NCBI GenBank assembly: GCA_021378565.1
Contig: JAACJU010000002.1
Span: forward strand, 1-64,000
Direction of reading: 5' to 3'
Length of the DNA stretch: 64,000 nt
Origin: Arcobacter sp. LC1
GTDB lineage: Bacteria; Campylobacterota; Campylobacteria; Campylobacterales; Arcobacteraceae
Below, one piece after another: positions 1-8,141 of the stretch; the first letter of the stretch is position 1; every line of letters begins with the position of its first letter. The notes beneath the pieces were generated by a model, which worked only from the letters and a program-made list of their open reading frames with translations, did no database searches and was not told the DNA's origin. The translations under genes were made by a program, and so were the position numbers.

Positions 1-155
1 ACGGATGTGATAAGAGCTGAAAGCATCTAAGCTCGAAGCCAACTCTAAGATGAACTTTCCCTGAAGACCCCTCTAAGACTAAGAGGTTGATAGGCTAGGT
101 GTGTAATCATTGTAAGATGTTTAGCTGACTAGTACTAATAGGTCGTTCGGCTTAT
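1..155 (+). rRNA. rrl: 23S ribosomal RNA, 3' end (partial)
   Basis: This is the 3' terminal part of a 23S rRNA gene; the rest lies upstream of the window. It carries the conserved end of domain VI, including the GACTAGTACTAATAGGTCG stretch near 128-146, and appears to end at about 155, just after CGGCTTA. A 5S gene follows on the same strand, which fits the usual rRNA operon order. The exact 3' end is estimated from homology. Confidence 0.93.
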
Positions 156-561
156 TTTTTAGTATTCTATGGATTACTATCTTTTTAAGTGTATATGTTT
201 TTATATGCTTATTGTGTTTTTTAAGACTTTAACAATAATTCTCATTGAGTTGAGAATAAAGTAAATATGTAAATGTGTTTTTTTATTTAGAGATATTTCT
301 TTTTGAAAGATTTATTTATATTTAGGAATGTTTCTTTTTGAAAGATTTGTTTCTTTGAAATATGTTTATATTTAGAAATGTTTCTTTTAAGTATGTTTGT
401 TTAAAAGATTTGTTTCTTTTAGAATATGTTTTATATTAAGAATATTTCTTTTAAGTATGTTTGTTTAAAAGATTTGTTTCTTTGGAATGTCTTTTTATAG
501 AATATGTTTATATTTAGGAATGTTTCTTTTAAGTATGTTTGTTTATTTTATTCTCAATTTT
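156..561. repeat. AT-rich 23S-5S spacer with imperfect direct repeats
   Basis: This 406-base spacer holds no gene. A block beginning TTTCTTTTAAGTATGTTTGT recurs at about 381, 445 and 523, and again at about 895, upstream of the second 5S-like copy. A shorter motif, TTTCTTTTTGAAAGATTTG, appears near 298 and 329. The copy at 523 sits just before 5S copy 1 and the copy at 895 just before copy 2, so the spacer seems to have been duplicated together with the 5S unit. Confidence 0.7.
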
Positions 562-678
562 TTGGTGGCTATAGCAAAGTGGAAATACCTAGTCCCATCT
601 CGAACCTAGCAGTCAAGCACTTTTGCGCTGATAATACTACAGGGTTCCCCTGATGGAAACGTAAGTCGCTGCCAAATT
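562..678 (+). rRNA. rrf: 5S ribosomal RNA (copy 1, apparently intact)
   Basis: This is the first of five 5S-like units and the only one downstream of the 23S gene with standard geometry. The 5' arm TTTGGTGGC can pair with the 3' arm GCTGCCAAA, apart from a G-U wobble. The loop region around CACTTTTGCGCTGATAATAC and the GGAAACGTAAGTCG segment are present. Ends are approximate. It is the best candidate for the functional gene. Confidence 0.85.
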
Positions 679-932
679 TGAGATGTTTTTATTTAATTTA
701 TTCTTATTTCTATTCTTAATTTATTTCAAAATATCATTTATCCTATTATTTTTTTTATCTTTTTTAAAATATATTTATTTATATTTAATGCTATATATTT
801 TATTTTTTTGCATATATAATGTAGTTTATTTATTTTATGTATGTTTATTTTAAAATATGTTTGTTTATTTTGTGATATGTTTATATTTTAAATGTTTCTT
901 TTAAGTATGTTTGTTTATTTTATTATCATTTT

Positions 933-1050
933 TTTTGAGGACAAAAGCAAGTGGAAATACCTAGTACCATAGCAACCTAAAGTCCAAGCACTTTTGCGCT
1001 GATAATACTACAGGGTTCCCCTGATGGACAGTCAAGTCCCTTGCCAAATT
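933..1050 (+). pseudogene. Degenerate 5S rRNA copy 2
   Basis: The middle (GTGGAAATACCTAG through TGCGCTGATAATACTACAGG) matches copy 1 closely. The terminal stem is damaged: the 5' arm reads TTGAGGACA and the 3' arm GTCCCTTGCCAAA, and GATGGAAACG is replaced by GATGGACAG. The downstream spacer (GAGATGTTTTTATATAATTT) is shared with the other copies, so this looks like a duplicated unit that has drifted. It is probably not a working 5S gene. Confidence 0.75.
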
Positions 1051-1316
1051 TGAGATGTTTTTATATAATTTATTCTTATTTCTATTCTTAATTTATTTCA
1101 AAATATCATTTATCCTATTAATCTTTTTATTTTTTTTTGAATATATTTATTTATATTTATATTTAAATTTGTTTGTTTATTTTATTATCTATTTATTTCT
1201 TTTGATTTTAAAATCTTATTTTATGACTTTATCTTTAATGCTATATTTTTTTTGCATATATAATTTATTTTATGTATGTTTGTTTTAAAATATGTTTGTT
1301 TATTTTATTCTCAATT

Positions 1317-1436
1317 TTTTTTGAGGACAAAAGCAAGTGGAAATACCTAGTACCATAGCAACCTAGCAGTCAAGCACTTTTGCGCTGATAATACTTACAG
1401 CTTGCCCTGATTGATAGTGAAGTCACTTGCCAAATT
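1317..1436 (+). pseudogene. Degenerate 5S rRNA copy 3
   Basis: It shares the damaged 5' arm TTGAGGACAAAAGCAAG with copy 2, keeps GTGGAAATACCTAGTACCAT and TTTTGCGCTGATAATACTTA, then diverges (CAGCTTGCCCTGATTGATAG). The 3' arm is AGTCACTTGCCAAA, which cannot form the normal terminal stem with the 5' arm. The flanking spacer resembles those after copies 1 and 2. Confidence 0.75.
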
Positions 1437-1648
1437 TGAGATGTTTTTATATAATTTATTCTTATTCTTTAATTTTTCACTTATTTTTATTATTCTTTTT
1501 ATTTCAAAATCTTATTTATTTTCTTAGTGACTTTAGCAATGTTTTCATAAAATTACTTTTTATACTTTTTGACTTTAATTGTAATCTTATAATGTATTTA
1601 TTTACAGAATTTATTTTTTAAAATATGATTGTTTGTTTTATTCTCAAT

Positions 1649-1778
1649 TTTTGGTGGCTATTATTTGTTATAATTAAAGTGGAAATACCTAGTACCATAG
1701 CAACCTTGCAGTCAAAGCACTTTTGCGCTGATAGTGCTTACAGCTTGCCCTGATGGAAACGTAAGTCGCTGCCAAATT
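1649..1778 (+). pseudogene. Degenerate 5S rRNA copy 4 with an insertion near the 5' end
   Basis: Both terminal arms are normal again (TTTGGTGGCTA and AACGTAAGTCGCTGCCAAA, as in copy 1). About 15 extra bases (TTATTTGTTATAATT) sit between GGTGGCTA and AAAGTGG, and there are several substitutions, including ATAGTGCTTACAGCTTGCCC. A transcript would have a disrupted helix I/II junction. The mix of intact and damaged segments suggests gene conversion between copies. Confidence 0.72.
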
Positions 1779-1950
1779 TGAGATGTTTTTATATAATTTA
1801 TTCTTATTTCTATTCTTAATTTATTACTTACTTTTATTATTCTTTTTATTTCAAAATCTTATTTATTTTTTTAATGATTTTAACTTTATTATACTATATT
1901 TTACTAAATATATATTCATCGCCTTATAATTTTTAAATGAGAAATTATTT

Positions 1951-2070
1951 GTTAGCTAGTATTTGCCATAATTAAAGTGAAAATTTCTAGCACCACCCTT
2001 TGAGCATAGCATTTGCGCCGATAATACTTATAGCTTGCTCTGATGAGCAGTTATTCACTTGCCAAATTTT
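1951..2070 (+). pseudogene. Degenerate 5S rRNA copy 5 (most diverged)
   Basis: Only fragments are recognisable: ATAATTAAAGTGAAAATTTC, TTGCGCCGATAATACTTATA and CACTTGCCAAATTTTAGATG. It shares the inserted TTTGCCATAATTAAAGTG-type 5' end with copy 4. It is the farthest from the 23S gene and the most decayed, consistent with a gradient of age or of conversion. Confidence 0.65.
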
Positions 2071-2154
2071 AGATGTTTTTGGCATTCTATTAAAATTTAA
2101 TCCAGTGATTTTAATTTCAATATTGTATTTAACACGTTTTATTATAGTTTTATT

Positions 2155-2535
2155 TTAAATGCTAATATTTTCTAAAAAAGTTATTTCTTCATTCTTTATA
2201 AGCAAGGCATCTATGCAAAAAGCATTTTCTATACTCTTGCTTTGCAAATAAAAATCAACAGATTTAAGTATTTTTTTCATTTTTTTTGGACTTAGATTTT
2301 GGCTTGGTTCAAAATTTACTCCACTTTTAACTTCAATGAAATGGTAGGTATTATTTTTTTTGGCGATTATATCTATCTCACCTAATTTTTTAGCATAAAA
2401 ATTAAAATCTATTATTTCAAATCCAAGCTTTTCTAGATAAAACCTAGCTTTTGCTTCAGCTTTATCGCCTTTTTGTTTGGAGCTTATCACTTCGGATTTT
2501 ATCATCTTGGACTTTACTTTAGCCTCCACCGACAA
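2155..2535 (-). CDS. yraN: YraN/UPF0102 family endonuclease-like protein
   Basis: This 126-residue protein has the UPF0102 fold signature: an N-terminal helix with KGDKAEAKARFYLEKLGF, then FYAKKLGEIDIIAKKNNTYHFIEVKS. The G-E-I-D and F-I-E-V-K residues match the restriction-endonuclease-like active site (E, D, E-x-K) of the YraN family, whose cellular role is unsettled but probably concerns nucleic acid processing. The length is typical. Its first bases overlap the end of thiS by 17 bases on the same strand, so the two are probably co-transcribed and translationally coupled. Confidence 0.88.
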   Translation of the reverse strand: MSVEAKVKSKMIKSEVISSKQKGDKAEAKARFYLEKLGFEIIDFNFYAKKLGEIDIIAKKNNTYHFIEVKSGVNFEPSQNLSPKKMKKILKSVDFYLQSKSIENAFCIDALLIKNEEITFLENISI

Positions 2536-2719
2536 ATTGTAAAAGCTCTAGTTTATCCCCATCTTTTGGCTTGCAAGTTTGCCATTCATTTTTTTTAACT
2601 ATATTCATATTAAGTGCAGCTGCCATAACTTTATCTTCGATTTTTAAATCCTTTATTATGCAAGCTAAGGTTAGATTGTTTGATAGTTCTTTTTCTTCTC
2701 CGTTTATTGTTAAAAACAT
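2519..2719 (-). CDS. thiS: Sulfur carrier protein ThiS
   Basis: This 66-residue protein has the beta-grasp ThiS pattern: MFLTINGEE at the start, AAALNMNIVKKNEW in the middle and a FVGGG C-terminus. The terminal Gly-Gly is the site that becomes a thiocarboxylate and donates sulfur to the thiazole ring of thiamine. Partner enzymes (ThiF, ThiG, ThiH) are not in the window. The gene lies immediately upstream of yraN on the same strand. Confidence 0.85.
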   Translation of the reverse strand: MFLTINGEEKELSNNLTLACIIKDLKIEDKVMAAALNMNIVKKNEWQTCKPKDGDKLELLQFVGGG

Positions 2720-2934
2720 AGCATTCCTTTTTTGCCCTTTTTAAAATTCTATCAAAAAAAGCAAAGAAAAGCAATTCTTAGATAGATACGCGAGAAATAA
2801 TCACCAAAAGACTTTTTTATAATTAAATTAGTTAGAATAGGGAAAATTTTAAATTTTAAATTTTAAATTTAAAATAAAAAAGGAAAAATAAAAATATGAA
2901 TAGTGCAAAAGTATTTTTAAAAAAATATTCATGT

Positions 2935-3400
2935 TAGAAATTTTATATCTTACTTTGTGGAATAAATGTACAAGCTAGTAGCAATAATCTATGGTGAAGT
3001 TCAATGCTAAACAAGATTATACAATGAGGAGTTTTAAAAGTTGGAGTGATTTATAATACTTGTCCTTTAATGTGAGAAATAGAAGAGCTAAAATTATTTG
3101 TTTTGATGTGAATATTGCAAGGAATATGTAGGGCAATGGGCGTAAAATTAAAAGGTTGTTCAGTGTTTTAGGCTGGAAGTGATATAATAATCACTGAAAT
3201 GACAATTATATAAAAAACAACAAAAACATGCAAAATTCTAACTTCTGAAGATACTCTTGTTATTATGAATAGGCGAGCTGATGCTATGATTTTGATGTTC
3301 CTTTTAATGGTTTATTATCCTAAACACTTAACTTTATACTTATTTTTATTGGATATTTATTAGAAAAAAATCTTAAGAAAGGCGGAATAAATAGAAATCT
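2935..3400 (+). pseudogene. Unidentified decayed coding remnant in an 830-base gene-free stretch
   Basis: Between thiS and the DUF2165 gene (2720-3556) there is no intact gene, and 2840-2900 is low-complexity A/T. From about 2935 one plus-strand frame reads like protein with scattered stops. It includes the segments GICRAMGVKLKGCSVF and SEDTLVIMNRRADAMI, then a likely frameshift into FDVPFNGLLS near 3290-3320. I do not recognise the family. The higher complexity of this part against its surroundings is the reason to call it a remnant. Confidence 0.35.
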
Positions 3401-3556
3401 TGAGCATGTTAAGACTTAAAAATATTTCATAATTGCTTGATTTTCATATTCTATCTTTTTTATTTACAACTTAAATAAATTATCTATATAAATTTTTTAT
3501 AAAATATTTATTTTTTATTTTGTATAATTTTTATAATTAATTTTAAGGAGTAAGAA

Positions 3557-4054
3557 ATGTTAGATTCACAAAAAGCTTTTAGGTTATTTTCTTTGATGAT
3601 AATCCTAACGATTACAACAATTGCGGCGATTGCTTGTTTTGGAAATATTACAGACAGCACTTCAAATATGAAATTTGTTTATCATATTTTTGAAATGGAC
3701 ACGACTTATCATAGTCCTGGAGTAATGTATAGAGCGATTGATTCAAACCTTATGCATTGGCTTGGTTTTTGGGCTATTGTTGTTTTTGAAGCCTTGGTTG
3801 CAATCACAGGGTATTGGGGACTTTATCGTTTATTGAAAAATATTAACAAGTCAAGTGATGTATTTGAAAAACAAAAAACTCTTTGTTTTATAGCTATGTT
3901 TTTTGCTGTTGTTATTTGGGGATTTATTTTCCAAGCAGGAGGCGGTGAATGGTTTGTATCTTGGCAATCAGCTTCTTGGAATGGATTAAGAGATGCTACG
4001 CGGATTGTACTTTTAGCAGTCGGTGGGGGAATTACTTTAAGACTTGCTAAGTAA
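3557..4054 (+). CDS. DUF2165 family small integral membrane protein
   Basis: This 165-residue protein has about four hydrophobic segments (near residues 9-28, 67-90, 107-126 and 144-162). It matches the DUF2165 pattern, including HWLGFWAIVVFEA and QAGGGEWFVSWQS. The start is supported by TAAGGAGTAAGAA before the ATG. The family has no established function. It stands alone, convergent with the O-acylation genes downstream. Confidence 0.8.
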   Translation: MLDSQKAFRLFSLMIILTITTIAAIACFGNITDSTSNMKFVYHIFEMDTTYHSPGVMYRAIDSNLMHWLGFWAIVVFEALVAITGYWGLYRLLKNINKSSDVFEKQKTLCFIAMFFAVVIWGFIFQAGGGEWFVSWQSASWNGLRDATRIVLLAVGGGITLRLAK

Positions 4055-4136
4055 AACTTACCTAAAAATTTAAATTAAGAGCTTGGCATTCATTTAGCTT
4101 GGCTCTTATGCGTTATCTTTGGATGCTAGATATTAA

Positions 4137-5075
4137 TTACTTTTTTAAAATATTATTGATTGATGTGCTTATTTTCTTTGCCCCCAAATAATTTAAATGA
4201 AATTTATCAACAAAATATTTATCACTTAAGTTTAAAGATTTAGTTAAATTGATGTAAATAAAATTATTTGTTAAAGCGAGAGAATGTAGTTTTTTTGTAA
4301 ATAAGGAAGATTCTTTTTTAACTATTCTATATTTTAATATTTTTTGTCTGATTGGCACGCTTGCTACTATTAATTTTATATTTTTATTCCTAAGATAGGC
4401 ATTCATTTTTTCTAAAGTCGCAAAATCATTATTATCTATTGTATCTTTTGGAATTTTAGACCACCTGCCTTTTTTTATATAACTTTTGTTATCAAAATTT
4501 AAATTGACACCACCATATTCATCATAATTTAAATAAGCATATCTATTATGATTTTTATATAATTCTCTATAAAAAAATGTATCTGTCATATGCGAGGTAA
4601 GGGTTTTTAATGTGTGGTAATATGGGTATATAGAATTAATATGATATATATATATGTGAATTTCTATTGAATTAATAGATTTTTTTCTATTGCTAGCAAA
4701 GTCAATATATTGGGTTGAAAAAATAATATATTTTTTATTTTTTAAGCTAATAATTTTTAATAGCTGGAAGACTTCGCTAACTTGTAAACCCCAAGATGAC
4801 AAATTTATTACTTTGCCTAACCTATGATTTTTTTCTAATATTCTTGAATTTATATTATTTAAACCCATTGAAGAGCCAATAACTATAGTACTTGATTGTT
4901 GCAATAGTTTAATATTTTTTCTTAAGAATCTAATTTTAGCATCATAAGAGATTGAATTAGAAAAACGAAAGGGAATATTATTAAGATTATTTTCTAATAT
5001 TATGAATAAAGTTATTATTAAATATATTATTGGTACAAGTGCTAAGCTTATAAAAATCCATTTTTTACTATTCAT
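4137..5075 (-). CDS. SGNH-hydrolase-like protein paired with an MBOAT acyltransferase
   Basis: This 312-residue protein has one N-terminal membrane segment (about residues 6-27) and an extracytoplasmic domain. The motif VIGSSMGLNNINS carries the expected nucleophile serine of the SGNH/GDSL fold, and DKFHLNYLGAKK near the C-terminus supplies the Asp-x-x-His pair. It starts 10 bases after the MBOAT stop on the same strand. MBOAT-SGNH pairs usually pass an acyl group (often acetyl) across the membrane and attach it to a surface or cell-wall glycan. The acceptor is unknown, and PatB-like, AlgX/J-like or DltD-like roles are all possible. Confidence 0.72.
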   Translation of the reverse strand: MNSKKWIFISLALVPIIYLIITLFIILENNLNNIPFRFSNSISYDAKIRFLRKNIKLLQQSSTIVIGSSMGLNNINSRILEKNHRLGKVINLSSWGLQVSEVFQLLKIISLKNKKYIIFSTQYIDFASNRKKSINSIEIHIYIYHINSIYPYYHTLKTLTSHMTDTFFYRELYKNHNRYAYLNYDEYGGVNLNFDNKSYIKKGRWSKIPKDTIDNNDFATLEKMNAYLRNKNIKLIVASVPIRQKILKYRIVKKESSLFTKKLHSLALTNNFIYINLTKSLNLSDKYFVDKFHLNYLGAKKISTSINNILKK

Positions 5076-5085
5076 ACGACACCTT

Positions 5086-6569
5086 TTAAAAATTAAAATA
5101 AAGAAAATTAGATACTTTGTACATATTTAAAAAACTAAGTGCTAAGCAAAAAGCAGTTAAGAGCAAAGTCCCATAATTTAACTTAAATCTATCAATCATT
5201 TCCATGGAGTTTTTAAACATAAAAGTTAAAATCAAACCAAAAATAATAGCTAAAATGAGCATCTTAGCACTACCACCTATATTTGTCCAATTCCCAAAAT
5301 GTATCCCATAAGAGCTTAAAAACCCTAGTTTTGCTTCAACTCTTTCAGGCAAGACAATATTTGACAAGTCAAACATAGAATGTAGAATACTTAAAGCTCT
5401 ATCCCAAGATTTTGCTCTAAAAAATACCCATGTAATATCTACAAAAATAAAAGTTACTAATATAGCTAACCAAGTCCAAAGCTTAAAGCCTAGAGCTTGC
5501 CAAACTCTATGCAGGCATAGTGCAATGCCATGCAAAAATCCCCAGAATAAAAAGGTCCAACCAGCTCCATGCCAAAAGCCACCTAAAATAAAAGTAGCCA
5601 TCAAATTCCCATAAGTTCTAAATTTACCTTCTCTGCTTCCTCCAAGAGGAATATAAATATAATCTCTTAAAAATCTAGAAAGTGTGATGTGCCATCTTCT
5701 CCAAAAATCTTGAATACTTGTCGCTTTGTAAGGAGAAAAGAAATTAATCGGCAAGACTATATTAAATAAAAGTGCTAAGCCTATCGCCATATCCGTGTAA
5801 CCACTAAAATCAAAATATAATTGAAATGAATAAGTAAAACTAGTTGCCCAAGCTTCAATGAAATTTAGTGTAGCGTGAGTATCAAAACCAGCATTTGCCC
5901 AAGTAGCAAAAGTATCAGCAATAACAGTTTTTTTAAATAAGCCAATTGAAAATATAAATAGCCCTTTAGCTATATTGTTGTAATTTATTTTAGAGTTACT
6001 TTTGTCAGCAAATTGTGGCATCATTTCTTTGTGATGTACTATTGGCCCTGCTATTAGCTGAGGGAAGAAAGTAACAAACAAAGAATAATTCAAAAAATCA
6101 TATTCTTTTGTTCCGCCTTTGTAGCTATCAACTAAATAAGAAATTTGTTGAAAAGTAAAAAATGATATTGCGAGTGGCAAAACTAGGTGCATTAAGTTGA
6201 TATGCGATGATGTAAAAAAGTCAAAATTCTTTATGAAAAAATCAGAGTATTTAAAATAGCCCAAAAGTGCAAGATTGCAAAAAATAGCAAAAAGAAGGAG
6301 ATGTTTTTTAGTGAATTTTAGTTTTGAGCTTTTCGCCCCCCCCCACTTTTTACAGGCTTAGCTAGAATATTTCCTAATTTATAATTAAATATCATTGATA
6401 CTAATATCAAAGGAAGATATATAATATTCCACCACGAATAAAAAAATATTGAAGCTATGGCTAAAAATGCTTTTGAGATTTTTGTTTGTTTTTTGTAATT
6501 TAGAAAAAAGTATATGAAGAATACTATAGGTAAGAATACAAAAATAAAACCATAAGAATTAAATAACAT
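5086..6569 (-). CDS. MBOAT O-acyltransferase, split by a frameshift in a G9 tract (probably phase-variable)
   Basis: Membrane-bound O-acyltransferase of the AlgI/PatA/DltB type. The first 83 residues (start at 6569, good AAAGGAGC site) end prematurely just after KSGGG. The remaining 392 or more residues are open in another frame from before 6264 to 5086. The switch point is nine Gs on the coding strand (6344-6336). With ten (or seven) Gs the reading frame runs through as SGGGAKSSKLKFTKKHLL and gives about 494 residues, a normal MBOAT length. Catalytic-region motifs FWRRWHITLSRFLRDYIYIP and GGFWHGAGWTFLFWG are intact. The sequenced state would be OFF. It feeds the SGNH partner directly downstream. 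Confidence 0.85.
6336..6344 (-). repeat. Homopolymeric G9 tract inside the MBOAT gene
   Basis: Nine consecutive C on the plus strand, read as nine G in the MBOAT coding strand about 76 codons from the start. Long poly-G tracts are the standard contingency loci of Campylobacter. The downstream frame requires a length of 7 or 10 here. Confidence 0.9.
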
Positions 6570-6642
6570 TTTGCTCCTTTTTTATGTTTGGAATATTTAG
6601 TGCAAAATATTATCTTTTAAGATGTTAAGCCAAGCTTAAAAT

Positions 6643-6651
6643 GGGGGGGGG
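6643..6651 (+). repeat. Second homopolymeric G9 tract, upstream of the MBOAT gene
   Basis: Nine G on the plus strand (C9 for the minus-strand genes) lie 74 bases upstream of the MBOAT ATG and 58 bases downstream of the GH4 stop. A minus-10-like GATAATAT lies between the tract and the MBOAT start, so length changes could alter promoter strength, or transcript read-through from the GH4 gene. It is outside any reading frame I can support. Confidence 0.85.
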
Positions 6652-6708
6652 TAGAGTAAATTTTTAAATTTTCTTAAAAAAATATTTTTACTTACTCTTT
6701 TAAGCATC

Positions 6709-8052
6709 TTAAAACTCTAAAAATTTCTTTTGTTTTTCGTGCATTGTATCAAAAAGAGCAGATAGTTCATCAAGCGTGCAAATTGCAGAACTAAGTGGAT
6801 CAAAATACAAGGCTTGCTTTAATAGATTTAAATCTTTTTTTAAAACTCCTTCGCAAAGCATTTCTTGAAAAATAATATTTGTTTTATTTAAACTTGCACA
6901 TTGCGAGGGCAAGGCTTCGCAAATACTTGGTGCTATTCCGTCCTTATCCACTAGAGCTGGAATTTCCACGCAAGAATTTTGTGGTAAATTTGGAACGAAA
7001 TTTTTATTTAAGACATTTACATTTACTCTTGTTTTTTCATCATTTATTATAGCATTTATTATTTTTGGCGCATTAAAAATATTTCTTTTTACTTCTATCT
7101 TTTTTTCTCCTGAAATTTCTGCTTGAATTACTCTTGTCATTTCTTTTAATTTTTGTTTTTCAAGCTCAAGTAAATTCCATCTTTTTGGTAAAAAATGTTT
7201 TGTAAGTTTTGGATTTTTCTTAAAATAAGGAACAAGGTCACTCATATGCCAATGGTTTATAGTACTGAAATAGCCAAAATATTTAAGTATTTCTAATCTT
7301 ATAAAATCTTCTTCTTTAGCTTTTTTATCATTAACTAAGCTTCTTAAATCTGGATATAAATCCTTGCCATTAAGTTCAAGTTTTGTTATCCAAGTCATGT
7401 GATTTATTCCTGCAAAGTCATATTTTAATTCACTTTTTAATTTAGAATTTATTATATCTTGTCTTTTTTTGTTTTCACTTGGATGATAAATCCATGTTCC
7501 AAGTCCTAAAAATCCTAGTATTTGTGCTAGCGTGTAATGCACTCCATAACAAAGTCCATAAACTTTTGTATTTGTATTTTCGCTTAGTGCTTTGATAATA
7601 GGTGCAAGTGGATTTGAATAATTTAATAAAATTGCCTTAGGACATAGATACTCCATTTTTTTTGCAATATCAAGTAAAACGGGCAGGTCTCTAGCTGCTC
7701 TAAAAATAGCACCGATACCCATGGTATCTCCTGCTTCTTGCGCAATATTAAAACTAGCAGGAATATTTATATCATATTCCCAAGCTTCTAGTCCACCTTT
7801 TGCTATACAAGTTATAACGAAATCACTATTTTTTAAACTAGCATTTAAGTCTAAACTTTTTTCAACTTTTGCTTTTGTATTTTCTTGTGAGATTAATTTT
7901 TTTGTAAATTCATAGGTAAAATTTAATCGTTTTTCATCAATGTCATGTAAGTAAAATAAGCAGTCTTTTACATTTTCGTAAGAAAAGAGTGCAGATAAAA
8001 GTTGTCTTGCAAAAGCAGAGCTTCCTGCTCCTATTAAAGTTATTTTTTTCAT
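6709..8052 (-). CDS. Glycoside hydrolase family 4 enzyme
   Basis: This 447-residue protein has the GH4 architecture: an N-terminal Rossmann NAD-binding segment (KKITLIGAGSSAFARQLL), the LNYSNPLAP motif, GLCYGVH at the Cys/His metal-site region, and the C-terminal QALYFDPLSSAICTLDEL block. GH4 enzymes hydrolyse glycosides by an NAD-dependent redox mechanism with a divalent metal. The C-terminal block resembles the alpha-glucosidase/alpha-galactosidase/galacturonidase branch rather than the 6-phospho branch; the exact sugar cannot be read. It is the last gene of a minus-strand run with a CUT2 sugar transporter, so it probably cleaves the imported glycoside in the cytoplasm. Confidence 0.85.
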   Translation of the reverse strand: MKKITLIGAGSSAFARQLLSALFSYENVKDCLFYLHDIDEKRLNFTYEFTKKLISQENTKAKVEKSLDLNASLKNSDFVITCIAKGGLEAWEYDINIPASFNIAQEAGDTMGIGAIFRAARDLPVLLDIAKKMEYLCPKAILLNYSNPLAPIIKALSENTNTKVYGLCYGVHYTLAQILGFLGLGTWIYHPSENKKRQDIINSKLKSELKYDFAGINHMTWITKLELNGKDLYPDLRSLVNDKKAKEEDFIRLEILKYFGYFSTINHWHMSDLVPYFKKNPKLTKHFLPKRWNLLELEKQKLKEMTRVIQAEISGEKKIEVKRNIFNAPKIINAIINDEKTRVNVNVLNKNFVPNLPQNSCVEIPALVDKDGIAPSICEALPSQCASLNKTNIIFQEMLCEGVLKKDLNLLKQALYFDPLSSAICTLDELSALFDTMHEKQKKFLEF

Positions 8053-8141
8053 TTTGTTCCTTCTAAATATTTCTTTTTATATATATTTACATTCATATAT
8101 TTAATTTATTATTCATTTTCTTTCTTGAATCTTTTTATTTT

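Noticed and set aside
1055-1621. Open frames of 64-77 codons in the 5S spacer region (1055-1288 and 1427-1621)
   Set aside because: They consist almost only of Phe, Leu, Ile and Tyr from A/T-rich spacer, run through 5S-like copies, and lack ribosome sites.
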